This document shows, piece by piece, positions 54,342-63,438 of a stretch of DNA of 64,000 nt. Where the stretch lies: the NCBI RefSeq assembly GCF_001665605.1, contig NZ_LZSV01000019.1, positions 1 through 64,000 on the forward strand. The letters run 5' to 3'. The translations under genes were made by a program, and so were the position numbers. The DNA is from Mycobacterium sp. 852014-50255_SCH5639931. GTDB taxonomy: Bacteria > Actinomycetota > Actinomycetes > Mycobacteriales > Mycobacteriaceae. Below the pieces are notes generated by a model. That model ran no database searches. It was given only the letters and a program-made list of their open reading frames with translations, and was not told the origin of the DNA. Positions within the stretch are counted from its first letter, which is position 1. Each line of letters begins with the position of its first letter.

Positions 54342-57300
54342 CTACATGAAGTCCAGCGCCTCCACGGTCGCGATCGGGCCCTCGTGGGTCGGCCGGTTCG
54401 CGCCGCCGATGCAGTAGACGGTGTTCCCGACCGTCGCCACCACCTCGGCGTGGCGTGCGGTCGGCATCGGCGGCAGGGTGCTCCACTTCGCGTCGGCGAT
54501 GTCGTACATCTCGACGACGTTCAGCACCATCGTCGGTTCCTCGCCGCCGACGACCACGATGCGGCTGTCGATGTAGGTCGCGCCGTAGCTCCCGCGCGGG
54601 GTCGGCATGCCCACCAGCTTGGTCCAGTTGCCCGATTGCGGATCGAACCGCTCGTTCGCCGCGGAGTTCTTGTCGGCGGAAAGGAACCTACCGCCGATCG
54701 CGTACACGTAGGTGCCGTCCGACACCGCGGCCAGATGTTCGCGCGGTGTCGGCATGTCGGCGGCGTCGTTCCACGAACTGCCGTCGAAGACCTCGGTCTG
54801 CGGAACAACCTGTTTGGCGTTCTGGCCACCCACCGCGACGAGCTTGTCGCCCACCACCGCCGCGGCCGGCGCCGCACGCGCGTGCGTCAGATGCGGAAGC
54901 TCAACCCAAGAGCCGCCGCGCAGCGCGAACACCTTGTCGGATGCGTTGGCCAGCTGATCGCTGGCACCGCCGAGCACCACCACCTCGCCGCGGTAGGCCG
55001 CCGCCGCCGCGTGATGCAGCGGGATGGGCAGGGGCGGCCCGGTCTCCCAGGCGCCGGTGTGCGGGTCGTAGCTCTCCACGGTCTGCAGTGCGACGCCGTT
55101 CCGCAGGCCGCCGACGATCCAGATCTTGTCGTTGACCACGGCCCATGCCGTCATCAGCCGGGGCGTCGGCGCGTCCGGCAGTGACCGCCACTGCGACGCC
55201 GGCTGGATCCGGCGGGCCGGCAGCTTCAGCGCTTCGGCCGACGACGTCAGCTGGCCGTCGCCGACGGCGGTCGACCCGCCGATCGCGTACACGGACTTCT
55301 CCACCGCGTCGACGGCCATGCCGTGCCGCGCGGTCGTCATGTCGGGCAAGGCGGACCACGCCTTTGTCATCAGGTCGAAGGCGGCGACGCTCTTGAGAAG
55401 TCGTCCGGCCGAAACGCCGCCGACCGCGACCAGGCGCCCGTCGACGATCGCCGCGCCGAGGTCGCTGCGCGGCTGGCTCAGCGCGGGCAACGGCGTCCAC
55501 GTCTTCGCGGCCGGGTCGTACGCCTCGACCGTCGCCAGATCCGTGGAGCCGCTGGCACCGCCCACGGTGTACACCAGCTTCCCGTCCGAGGCCGCGGCCA
55601 GCATCTGACGCGGCGTCGGGATGGGCGCGCCGAGGGTCCAGGCGTTGCCATCGAACACCTCGGTCGTGTTCAGCAGCGCGCCGCTTGCGTCGACGCCGCC
55701 CGTGACGACCAGCCGGTCGCCGACCACGGCCGCCGCCGCGGCCGCCCGGGGCTGCAACAGGTGCGGAAGCTCGACCCAGCGGCTGTTGATGATCCGCCAA
55801 ACCTGGTCGCTCGCAACGTTTTTGCCGCCCTCGGACTTCCAGCCGCCGAGCACCACCGGGTTGCCCTGCCAGGTGACCGCCATCGCGTGCGCAACGGGGA
55901 CCGGCAGGTCGTCGCCGACCTTCCAGCTGTCGATGACAGGGTCGTAGCCCTCCTGCAGTCCGGTCAGGCCACCGTCGCTGCGGATGCCGCCGAAGATCCA
56001 GATGGTGCCGTCGGCCTGCGTGGTGGCCGCCGCGTCCCGCGAAATGCGCGCGTTGGTGATCGGTTTCCATTGCATGGGCGGCTGCGCGGTCGGCTGGCCC
56101 GACGTCCCTTTGGACCCGGCGTTGTTGTCCGGCGAAAGCGCGAAAATGACGCCGCCGATGACCAACAGCACGACCGCGGCGACCGCTCCGGCCACCAGCG
56201 CGATGCGGTTCCGCTTCTTCCCGGGCTCCGCGAACCACGCGGCGGCCCGGTCCGTGGGACCGCGCGGCGGGCCCTGGGCGCCGCCGTTTCGGCCCGACGG
56301 CGGGGCAGCGTTGGGTGGCCGCACCTTTGGTTGCGTCGCCGACCCCTGTCCGCCACGCAGCAAGCTCGCCAGCTCAGCGGGTGCCGACTGCGGAAGGGCC
56401 GCCGTTTCCAGCGCATGTTCGTGCCCGAGCGGGGCGCTGATCGCGGAGGTCGGGTCGTCGTGCCCTCTCGGCCCACGCGTCGGTGCGGGCATGCTCGACG
56501 TGTTGGGGAGGGGCGGGTGCGCCACCTCGCTGTGGCCGCCGGGCGGGACGGGCGCGGCATATGGGGCATCCGCCGCCACGGCCGAGGGCCGTCCGGTGAT
56601 GGCCATCGCGTCGGGTTTCAGCCCGTTGCGGCGCTGGGCGGCCTGTAGCTCGCGGCCGAACTCCTCGGCCGAGGCGGGCCGCTCGGCGGGGTCGATCGAC
56701 ATCGCCCTCTCGATCGCCGTGCACACCGCGTCCGGGATGCCGTCGGGCCGCATGTCCGGGATCCCGGCGGTGCTGATGCGCAGATACTGCGCGATCAGGT
56801 CCTCGCCCTTCTTGCGCTCGTGCGCGGCGTTGCCCGCGATGAGCGCATACAGCGTGGCCCCAAGCGAATACATGTCGGACGCGATCGTCGCCGGGTTGCC
56901 CGTCATGACCTCCGGCGCGGTGAAATCGATCGTCCCGGAGAAGAACCCGGTCGCGGTCTCATACCCGCCTTCGATGTGGGCGATGCCGAAATCGCTCAGT
57001 TGCGGCTCGCCGTAGTCATTGACGAGGATGTTGGCCGGCTTGATATCCCGGTGCAAGGTCCCGGTCCGGTGCGCGGTTTCCAGTGCGCCGCAGAGCTTTA
57101 CGCCGATGTGCAACGCCTCGGGCCAGGCGACCGGCCCTTCCCGGCGCAGCCGGACCGCCAGCGAGTCCGCCGAGTGATAGGGCATCACGATGTAGGGCTT
57201 GCCGCTCGGGGTCACGCCGACCCGCAGGATGTTGACGATGTTCGGATGGCCGGATAGCCCGCCCATCGCGTAGCCCTCGCGCAGGAACCGTTCTCTGCTG

Positions 57301-57491
57301 TCGTCGTCGATGTGGGATGGCAGCACCTTCACCGCGACGCTTCGCCCGAGCGCGGTCTCATAGCAGCAGTAGATGACCCCCGCTCCGCCGCGGGCTACCT
57401 GGCGCGCATCCTCGAACCCCGCGGCCGCCAGCTCCGCGGTGATGCCGCTCGGTACCGGTGCGACATTGTCGGAATGGGGCTCTTCAGGCAT
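54342..57491 (-). CDS. Receptor Ser/Thr protein kinase with twelve Kelch repeats
   Basis: This 1049-residue protein joins a PknB-type kinase to a large extracellular propeller region. The kinase (about residues 25-285) has the invariant Lys55 in VAVKVL, HRD at 147-149 with KPAN, DFG at 167-169 and APE at 192-194. A Pro/Gly-rich linker is followed by one membrane helix (about 430-452). From about 474 to the end there are twelve Kelch-like units, each with a GG doublet after a hydrophobic strand (IWIFGG, VVLGG, VVTGG, YTVGG and so on). Units 1-6 and 7-12 align with each other (WVELPHL occurs in both), so a six-bladed unit has been duplicated. No close M. tuberculosis counterpart occurs at this locus. 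Confidence 0.88.
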   Translation of the reverse strand: MPEEPHSDNVAPVPSGITAELAAAGFEDARQVARGGAGVIYCCYETALGRSVAVKVLPSHIDDDSRERFLREGYAMGGLSGHPNIVNILRVGVTPSGKPYIVMPYHSADSLAVRLRREGPVAWPEALHIGVKLCGALETAHRTGTLHRDIKPANILVNDYGEPQLSDFGIAHIEGGYETATGFFSGTIDFTAPEVMTGNPATIASDMYSLGATLYALIAGNAAHERKKGEDLIAQYLRISTAGIPDMRPDGIPDAVCTAIERAMSIDPAERPASAEEFGRELQAAQRRNGLKPDAMAITGRPSAVAADAPYAAPVPPGGHSEVAHPPLPNTSSMPAPTRGPRGHDDPTSAISAPLGHEHALETAALPQSAPAELASLLRGGQGSATQPKVRPPNAAPPSGRNGGAQGPPRGPTDRAAAWFAEPGKKRNRIALVAGAVAAVVLLVIGGVIFALSPDNNAGSKGTSGQPTAQPPMQWKPITNARISRDAAATTQADGTIWIFGGIRSDGGLTGLQEGYDPVIDSWKVGDDLPVPVAHAMAVTWQGNPVVLGGWKSEGGKNVASDQVWRIINSRWVELPHLLQPRAAAAAAVVGDRLVVTGGVDASGALLNTTEVFDGNAWTLGAPIPTPRQMLAAASDGKLVYTVGGASGSTDLATVEAYDPAAKTWTPLPALSQPRSDLGAAIVDGRLVAVGGVSAGRLLKSVAAFDLMTKAWSALPDMTTARHGMAVDAVEKSVYAIGGSTAVGDGQLTSSAEALKLPARRIQPASQWRSLPDAPTPRLMTAWAVVNDKIWIVGGLRNGVALQTVESYDPHTGAWETGPPLPIPLHHAAAAAYRGEVVVLGGASDQLANASDKVFALRGGSWVELPHLTHARAAPAAAVVGDKLVAVGGQNAKQVVPQTEVFDGSSWNDAADMPTPREHLAAVSDGTYVYAIGGRFLSADKNSAANERFDPQSGNWTKLVGMPTPRGSYGATYIDSRIVVVGGEEPTMVLNVVEMYDIADAKWSTLPPMPTARHAEVVATVGNTVYCIGGANRPTHEGPIATVEALDFM

Positions 57492-57641
57492 TTGCTGGCG
57501 CTCAACCCTCCGCGAAATATGTAATAGGCGAGCTCAAGGTTAAACGCTCAGCACCTCGCCGGTGCCTCTTTCGGCAACCTTAGTTCACCCGGCCGCGGGC
57601 CGGGGCCGGGAGAGTTAGCCGACGACGCGCGTCGGTCGCGC

Positions 57642-58244
57642 TCAGGCTTCGATGGTCGGCGGGCCCTGATGGGGCCGTTGCAGCTCTGCGAATTCCGGAA
57701 CGCCGGCGATGGTGAGCACGGCCTCCAGCAAGCGAATACCGTCCTGCGTGTTCGGTGTTCGGGTCAGGACGGGGCCGGAGAACGCGTGGCCGTCGATCGC
57801 GATGATCGGGCTGCCGGCCTCGTCGCCCAAGGCGTCTTGGCTGGCTTGGTGCGCCCGCTTGACCGCGTCGTCGAAGCCGCTGTCGTCGAGGGCTTCGGCA
57901 AGCCTCTCCTCGAGGCCGTTCGCGGCGAGGGCTTCCCGGATTCCTGCTGCGGTGAGGTCCTCCTGCCGCACATGGATCCGGCGACCGATCGAGTCGTAGA
58001 GGCCCGCAAACGCGTCCGGTCCTCGCTCGGCGACGGCCGCGGCGAACAGGCGTCCCAGCCGTGTCGACCGCTCCATCATGCGTTGCTGTTTGGCGTCCTT
58101 GTCCTGGCCCTCGTTGAGCACCGCCAGGCTCATCTGCCGCAGGGCGACCGGTGTGTGCGTGGATTGTGCGGCGTCACGCAGCCAGCGCGCTGTCACCCAG
58201 GAGAAAGGACAGACGGGATCGAGATAGAGGTCGACGTCGGGCAC
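57642..58244 (-). CDS. DsbA/FrnE-like thioredoxin-fold protein, Rv2466c-like with CPFS motif
   Basis: The 200-residue protein has a DsbA-like thioredoxin fold: VDLYLDPVCPFSWVTARWL holds the active-site region, and GSPIIAIDGHAFSGPVLTR the cis-Pro strand. It resembles Rv2466c, a mycothiol-dependent reductase, over its length (MSLAVLNEGQDKD, DAVKRAHQASQDALGDEAG), but the CPWC motif is CPFS, so only one catalytic cysteine remains. GTG 58244 follows AAGGAGGA on its strand. It lies between the kinase and nat, divergent from nat by 96 bases. Confidence 0.8.
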   Translation of the reverse strand: MPDVDLYLDPVCPFSWVTARWLRDAAQSTHTPVALRQMSLAVLNEGQDKDAKQQRMMERSTRLGRLFAAAVAERGPDAFAGLYDSIGRRIHVRQEDLTAAGIREALAANGLEERLAEALDDSGFDDAVKRAHQASQDALGDEAGSPIIAIDGHAFSGPVLTRTPNTQDGIRLLEAVLTIAGVPEFAELQRPHQGPPTIEA

Positions 58245-58340
58245 GGGTTCCTCCTTCGGACCAAGGCTTGGGGCTAGGGACGGCATACCCGCTACCCGCC
58301 GTCGCACGCCTGCCGATGGCGTTGGCAGCAGAATGGCCGT

Positions 58341-59171
58341 ATGACGCTGGAGCTGGGCGAGTACTTCGATCGCATCGGTTATGGCGGCGCCGCGGCGCCC
58401 AACCTCGACGTATTGCGGGCCTTGGTGAGCGCGCACACCAAAGCGATTCCATTCGAAAACCTCGATCCGCTGCTGGGTGTGCCCGTCGACGACCTGAGCC
58501 CGGGCGCCCTCGCCGGCAAGCTGGTTCGGCGGGGCCGGGGTGGCTACTGCTACGAGCAGAACGGCTTGATGGGCTACGTGCTGACCGAGCTGGGCTTCCG
58601 CGTGCGGCGCCTGGCCGGCCGGGTGGTGTGGATGCGGCCGCTCGACGCGCCGTCACCGCCGCAGACGCACACCGTGTTGGCGGTGACGTTCCCCGGCTCC
58701 CACGCTTCGTACCTCGTCGACGTGGGCTTCGGTGGCCAGACACCCACCTCGCCACTGCGCATCGAGACCGGCAGCGTGCAGCAGACGACGCACGAGCCCT
58801 ACCGGCTGGAGGACCGCGGCGACGGCCTGGTCTTGCAGGCCCAGGTCCGCGGCGAGTGGCAACCGCTCTACGAGTTCAGCTCCCGGACCGCGCCGGACGT
58901 CGACCTGCAAGTGGGCAGCTGGTTCGTCTCGACGCATCCCTCGTCGCACTTCGTCACCGGTCTGACGGCCGCGCGCGTCACCGACGACGCCCGACTGAAC
59001 CTGGCCGGTCGGAACCTGGCCATCCATCGCGCCGACGCCAGCGAGAAGATCCGCCTGGACGACGCGGCGGCGGTGGTGGACACCCTCATCGGCCGGTTCG
59101 GCATCAACGTGTCCGACGTCGGCGACCGCGGTGCCCTCGAGGCTCGCCTGGACAAGATCCTGGACGCCTAA
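58341..59171 (+). CDS. nat: Arylamine N-acetyltransferase
   Basis: NAT transfers acetyl or propionyl groups from CoA to arylamines and is linked to cholesterol catabolism in M. tuberculosis. The 276-residue protein has the complete catalytic triad Cys70 (RGGYCYEQN), His110 (PQTHTVL) and Asp127 (LVDVGFGG). In M. tuberculosis it is the last gene of the hsa operon; here it has its own start region, 5.6 kb from hsaB. Its TAA overlaps the convergent aspB stop (CTAA at 59168-59171). Confidence 0.95.
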   Translation: MTLELGEYFDRIGYGGAAAPNLDVLRALVSAHTKAIPFENLDPLLGVPVDDLSPGALAGKLVRRGRGGYCYEQNGLMGYVLTELGFRVRRLAGRVVWMRPLDAPSPPQTHTVLAVTFPGSHASYLVDVGFGGQTPTSPLRIETGSVQQTTHEPYRLEDRGDGLVLQAQVRGEWQPLYEFSSRTAPDVDLQVGSWFVSTHPSSHFVTGLTAARVTDDARLNLAGRNLAIHRADASEKIRLDDAAAVVDTLIGRFGINVSDVGDRGALEARLDKILDA

Positions 59172-60325
59172 AGCCAGGGGCCGATCCGCCGCAGCGCCTC
59201 TTCGATGTCGCCGGTCGGCCCGGCGAACGACAACCGGACGAATGAGTTGCCGTGCGTGGTGTCGAAATCGATCCCCGGCGCGATGGCAACCCCGGTGTCG
59301 TCCAACAGTTTCGAGCAGAACGCGATCGAGTCGTTGGTGCGGTCCGACACGTCGGCGTACACGTAGAACGCGCCGTCGGTGGGCGCGAGGCGGTCGATGC
59401 CGATCTGGCGCAGCCCATCGAGCAGCAGCGTGCGGTTGGTCGCGTAGTGGTGAAGGTTGCTGTCGGCTTCGGCGATCGCCTCGGGGGTGAAGGCCGCCAC
59501 CCCGGCGAGTTGCGACAGCACCGGCGGGCAGATGGTGAAGTTGCCGGTCAGGCGGTCCACCGCTCGCAGCAGCGCCGGTGGCACCAGCATCCAGCCCAGC
59601 CGCCAACCGGTCATCGCCCAGTATTTCGAAAAGCTGTTGACCACCACGGCGTCTCGTGATGTCTGCCAGGCGCAACTGGTCTGCGGCGCCCCTTCGTAGA
59701 CCAGGCCGTGGTAGACCTCGTCGCTGATCAGTCGGACCCCGGACGTCTCGCACCACGACGCGATGGCGGCCAACTCGGACGGGGCTATCACGGTTCCGGT
59801 GGGATTGGCCGGGCTGGCGACGATCACGCCGTGGGGCGGCGGGTCGAGTTCGGCGAGCATCTGCACGGTGGGCTGGAAGCGGGTCTGCGGTCCGCAGGGG
59901 ATTTCGACCACCTCGCATCCCAACGCGGACAGAATGTTTCGGTAGCACGGGTAGCCAGGACTGGCCAGCGCCACCCGGTCACCGGCGTCGAAGCACGCCA
60001 GAAACGCGAGCAGGAATCCGCCGGAAGAACCGGTGGTGACCACCACGTCGTCGGGTTCGACCCGAAGCCCGTGCTGGCGTTGGTAATCCGCCGCTATCGC
60101 CGCGCGCAGCTCGGGGGTTCCCAGCGTCACGGTGTAACCGAGCTCGTTGAGGTGCAAGGCGGAGGCCGCGGCCGCGCGCACCGGCTCCGGCGCTCCCACG
60201 CTGGGCTGGCCGGCCGACAGGTTCACCAGGTCGCCGTGGCTGCGCTGGCGCTCGGCCGCGGCCAGCCACACGTCCATCACATAGAAGGGCGGGATGGCGG
60301 CGCGCAGCGCGACGTGGTCGTTCAC
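59168..60325 (-). CDS. aspB: PLP-dependent aminotransferase AspB-like
   Basis: The 385-residue protein is a fold-type I aminotransferase of the aspartate family. VVVTTGSSGGFLLAF and ASPANPTGTV form the cofactor-phosphate and Asn-binding loops, LISDEVYHGLVYEG gives the conserved Asp-Glu-Tyr, and NSFSKYWAMTGWRLGW holds the PLP lysine; RLSFAG near the C-terminus carries the carboxylate-binding Arg. GTG 60325 overlaps the fadE33 TGA; the longer open frame upstream is shadow of fadE33. The substrate is not known, and the aspB name is inherited from M. tuberculosis Rv3565. Confidence 0.9.
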   Translation of the reverse strand: MNDHVALRAAIPPFYVMDVWLAAAERQRSHGDLVNLSAGQPSVGAPEPVRAAAASALHLNELGYTVTLGTPELRAAIAADYQRQHGLRVEPDDVVVTTGSSGGFLLAFLACFDAGDRVALASPGYPCYRNILSALGCEVVEIPCGPQTRFQPTVQMLAELDPPPHGVIVASPANPTGTVIAPSELAAIASWCETSGVRLISDEVYHGLVYEGAPQTSCAWQTSRDAVVVNSFSKYWAMTGWRLGWMLVPPALLRAVDRLTGNFTICPPVLSQLAGVAAFTPEAIAEADSNLHHYATNRTLLLDGLRQIGIDRLAPTDGAFYVYADVSDRTNDSIAFCSKLLDDTGVAIAPGIDFDTTHGNSFVRLSFAGPTGDIEEALRRIGPWL

Positions 60326-61272
60326 GACGTCTCGAGCACCTCGGCTTCCAGTCGTGCGAGCAGTTCTTGCGGTGTGCTGAGCAGATGCGCGCTGCCGTGG
60401 GCGCGTTTGAAATACAGGTGCATGTCGTGTTCCCAGGTGATCGCGATCCCGCCGTGCAGCTGGATGCCTTCGGCGGCGGCGGTGCACAGCGCCTCGGTCG
60501 CGGCGAGGCGCGCTGTGGCCGCGTTGGTCGGGGTGGGCTCGTTGCAAGCGTCCGCAACGACGACCTTCGCCGCGGCGATCGCGACGTACAGATCGGCCAT
60601 CCGGTGTTTGAGGGCCTGGAAACTGCCGATCGGACGGCCGAATTGCACTCTGTTCTTGGCGTATTCGACGGTGAGCTCCAGGCAGCGTTCGGCGGCGCCG
60701 ATCTGCTCGGCGGCCAGCAGGATGGCCGCGCTGTCGGCGATGCCGGGGTCGGCGCCGATCGGTTCGGTCGCCTCGGCCTTGAGCTGCGCGAGCCGCCGGG
60801 TCGGGTCCATGGTGGTGACGGGCTGTGTGCCGAATCGGGTCCACCGGCTCAACTGGCCGTCGTCGACGGCGACTACGACGTCGGCGATATCGCCGTTGAC
60901 CACATAGTCGGCGTCGAGCACCAGCGCGCCGATCGAGGTGCCCTCGGCGAGGCCGCCCAGCGTCTCGGCGTCGGGTTCGGGCGCGGCCAGCAGGGCCAGC
61001 TCAGCCAGCGTCGTGCCCAGCAGGGGGGAGGGCACCAGCGCCCGGCCCAGCTCCTGCAAAACCGTTGCGGCATCGGCCAGTTCACCGCCCGCTCCACCCA
61101 GCTCCTCGGGGATCACCAGCGCGGCGGCGCCCACCTGCTCACACAGCAGCTGCCACAGCGACTCGTCGTAGCCGCGGTCGGACTCCATCGCCGCGCGCAC
61201 CGCCGCCGGGTTCGCGTGCTTGGCCACCAGGGTCGCGACGGTCTCCCGCAGCATCTCCCGTTCTTCACTCAC
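60322..61272 (-). CDS. fadE33: FadE33 acyl-CoA dehydrogenase subunit
   Basis: The 316-residue protein is a short acyl-CoA dehydrogenase-like subunit with VIPEELGGAGGELADAATVL and the C-terminal HGGIAITWEHDMHLYFKRA, as in subunits that pair with a complete partner such as FadE31. GTG 61272 starts with SEEREMLRETV. In M. tuberculosis the fadE31-33 genes belong to the KstR2 regulon for degradation of the steroid C/D rings. The 78 bases upstream carry a G/C-palindromic repeat. Confidence 0.92.
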   Translation of the reverse strand: MSEEREMLRETVATLVAKHANPAAVRAAMESDRGYDESLWQLLCEQVGAAALVIPEELGGAGGELADAATVLQELGRALVPSPLLGTTLAELALLAAPEPDAETLGGLAEGTSIGALVLDADYVVNGDIADVVVAVDDGQLSRWTRFGTQPVTTMDPTRRLAQLKAEATEPIGADPGIADSAAILLAAEQIGAAERCLELTVEYAKNRVQFGRPIGSFQALKHRMADLYVAIAAAKVVVADACNEPTPTNAATARLAATEALCTAAAEGIQLHGGIAITWEHDMHLYFKRAHGSAHLLSTPQELLARLEAEVLETS

Positions 61273-61284
61273 GAGCGCCGCTCC

Positions 61285-61313
61285 TCTCCCCCGCAAGCGG
61301 GTGGTACCCCCAC
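61285..61313. repeat. Short G/C-palindromic intergenic repeat, copy 2
   Basis: TCTCCCCCGCAAGCGGGTG followed by GTACCCCCAC lies in the fadE32-fadE33 gap. It resembles the copy at 44211-44237. A CCCGC/GCGGG stem can form. It is the only sizeable gap within the otherwise coupled fadD3-aspB operon. Confidence 0.55.
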
Positions 61314-61350
61314 ATCGCTACACTCTGCATCGTCGCGCCGCGAGTCATGG

Positions 61351-62295
61351 TTATAGCGCCTCCAGCACTCGCCGCCGATGCGCCTCGGGCGTACCCCAGG
61401 CCGAACGCAATGCTTGCACCCGCAGCAACCAAAGCGACAGGTCGTGTTCCTGGGTGAACCCGATCGCGCCGTGGGTCTGCAGCGCCGACCGCGCGGCCAG
61501 CAGGCCCGCCTCGGCCGCCGCCGCCTTGGCCGCGCTGACGTCGCGGGGCTCGAGTGATAAGGCCGCGCCATACAGCAGCGGGCGGGCCAGCTCGATCGCG
61601 ATGTGCACGTCGGCGAGCTTGTGCTTGATCGCCTGATAGGAACCGATCACCCGGCCGAATTGCGACCGCTGCTTGGCGTAGTCGACGGTATCGCGCAGCA
61701 GCGCCTCGGCCGCGCCGACCAGCTGTGCGGCGGTGGCCAGCGCCCCGAACTCGTAGGCGCGCCGAAGATCCGCCTGCCAGGCCCGGCCGGCTGGGGTCAC
61801 GTCGTAGAGGGGCCGGCTCGGGTCGACCGACTCGTGCCGGTCACCCGGCGTCGCTTCGGCGACGCCCTCGTCGGTTGCCACCAGCACCAGACCGGCCGTG
61901 ACGGCGTCCACCGCGCGCGGCGTCTGCGGCGGCAGCGCGACGGTGACCATCAGCTCACCGGAGGCCAGGGCGGCGCAGCGCTCGGCCTGATCGTCGGAGG
62001 CGAGCAAAACCGGTGCCACGGCGATGGATTCGGCCACCGGCCCGGGTACACACCACCGTCCCAGGCGTTCGAGTGCGACCACCAGGTCGACCGGATGCGC
62101 CTCGATGCCGTCGAACTTCTCGGGGACCGCCAGCGCGGTGACACCCAGGTCGGCCAGCTGGCCCCACACCTTGCGGCCGGGCGCGGTATCGCCCGCCGAC
62201 CACGCGCGGATCACGCCGGGCAGGTCGGCCGCGCCCAGGGCGGCGTCGATGCTGGCCGCGAAGTCGCGCTGCTGTTCGTCTAGCGCAAATTTCAC
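61351..62295 (-). CDS. fadE32: FadE32 acyl-CoA dehydrogenase subunit
   Basis: The 314-residue protein is another short acyl-CoA dehydrogenase-like subunit (LAVPEKFDGIEAHPVDLVVALERLG, beginning near residue 65; LQTHGAIGFTQEHDLSLWLLR near the end). GTG 62295 overlaps the fadE31 TGA (GTGA), so the two subunits are translated together, as expected for a heteromeric enzyme. The role in steroid C/D-ring degradation is inferred from the M. tuberculosis cluster. Confidence 0.92.
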   Translation of the reverse strand: MKFALDEQQRDFAASIDAALGAADLPGVIRAWSAGDTAPGRKVWGQLADLGVTALAVPEKFDGIEAHPVDLVVALERLGRWCVPGPVAESIAVAPVLLASDDQAERCAALASGELMVTVALPPQTPRAVDAVTAGLVLVATDEGVAEATPGDRHESVDPSRPLYDVTPAGRAWQADLRRAYEFGALATAAQLVGAAEALLRDTVDYAKQRSQFGRVIGSYQAIKHKLADVHIAIELARPLLYGAALSLEPRDVSAAKAAAAEAGLLAARSALQTHGAIGFTQEHDLSLWLLRVQALRSAWGTPEAHRRRVLEAL

Positions 62296-63437
62296 TTCTT
62301 GCCCCCGGACTTCTCGCGGGGCAGGCCCAGCAGCCGCTCCGAGATGATGTTGCGCTGAATCTCGTTGGTGCCGGCGTAGATCGGGCCGCCCAGCGCGAAC
62401 AGCAGGCCATCGGTCCAATTGCCGGCGAGCTCGCCGTCGGCGGCGAGCACGTCGAGTGCGGTCTGGTGCAGCTCCACGTCGAGGTCCGACCAGAACACCT
62501 TGGTCACCGATGATTCGGCGCCCAGCTCACCGCCGTCGGCCAGCCTGGTCACCGTGCCGAAGGTTTGCAGCCGGTAGGCCTGTGCCTTGATCCAGCCATC
62601 GGCGACGCGGTCGACGAAGGCCGGGGGAGAGCCGCTGTCCTTCCAGAGCTGCACCAGCCGCTCGGCGGTCGCCAGGAAGCGGGCCGGGCTGCGCAGGGAC
62701 ATGCCGCGTTCGTTGCTCGAGGTGCTCATGGCCGCCCGCCAGCCCTCGTTCGGGGTGCCGATGACGTCGTGGTCGGGGACGAACACGTCATCGAGGAAGA
62801 TCTCGCCGAAGCCGGTGTCGCCGCCCAGCTGGACGATGGGTCGCACGGTGACGCCCTTGGTCTTCAGGTCGAACATGAAGTACGTCAGGCCGTTGTGCCG
62901 CTCGGCCGTCGGGTCCGACCGGAACAGCCCGAAGCCCATTTCCGCGAACGGCGCGCGGGAACTCCAGATCTTCTGCCCGTTCAGCAGCCAGCCGCCGTCG
63001 GTTTTGGTCGCGGTGGATCGCAGCGAGGCCAGGTCGCTGCCGGATTCCGGCTCGGACCACGCCTGCGCCCAGATCTGTTCGCCGCTGGCCATTTTCGGCA
63101 GGATGCGGTCCAGCTGCTCTTCGGTGCCGTGGGCGAACAGCGTCGGCGCCAGCATCGAGGTGCCGTTGGCGCTGGCGCGTCCCGGGGCGCCGGCGCGGAA
63201 GTACTCCTCTTCGAACACCACCCAGTGCAGCAGTGGCGCGTCGCGGCCCCCGTATTTCTTGGGCCAGGTGATCACCGACAGCCCGGCGTCGAACAGGACT
63301 CGGTCCCACTGCCGGTGCTGGGCGAAGCCCTCGGCGTTGTCGTAGGACTTCGTCGGGATCGAATCGGCGTTGGCCGACAAGAAGTCCCGCACCTCGGCCG
63401 CAAACGCCAGGGTCTCTTCGTCTAGTTCCAGATCCAC
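62292..63437 (-). CDS. fadE31: FadE31 acyl-CoA dehydrogenase
   Basis: The 381-residue protein is a complete acyl-CoA dehydrogenase: AQAWSEPESGSDLASLRSTA (FAD and substrate region), DGGWLLNGQKIWSS, and the C-terminal FAD-binding GGPIYAGTNEIQRNIISERL are present. It is expected to form heterotetramers with FadE32 or FadE33 and to act in degradation of HIP-derived CoA esters. GTG 63437 is one base from the fadD3 stop. Matches Rv3562 in size and order. Confidence 0.93.
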   Translation of the reverse strand: MDLELDEETLAFAAEVRDFLSANADSIPTKSYDNAEGFAQHRQWDRVLFDAGLSVITWPKKYGGRDAPLLHWVVFEEEYFRAGAPGRASANGTSMLAPTLFAHGTEEQLDRILPKMASGEQIWAQAWSEPESGSDLASLRSTATKTDGGWLLNGQKIWSSRAPFAEMGFGLFRSDPTAERHNGLTYFMFDLKTKGVTVRPIVQLGGDTGFGEIFLDDVFVPDHDVIGTPNEGWRAAMSTSSNERGMSLRSPARFLATAERLVQLWKDSGSPPAFVDRVADGWIKAQAYRLQTFGTVTRLADGGELGAESSVTKVFWSDLDVELHQTALDVLAADGELAGNWTDGLLFALGGPIYAGTNEIQRNIISERLLGLPREKSGGKK

Positions 63438-63438
63438 T

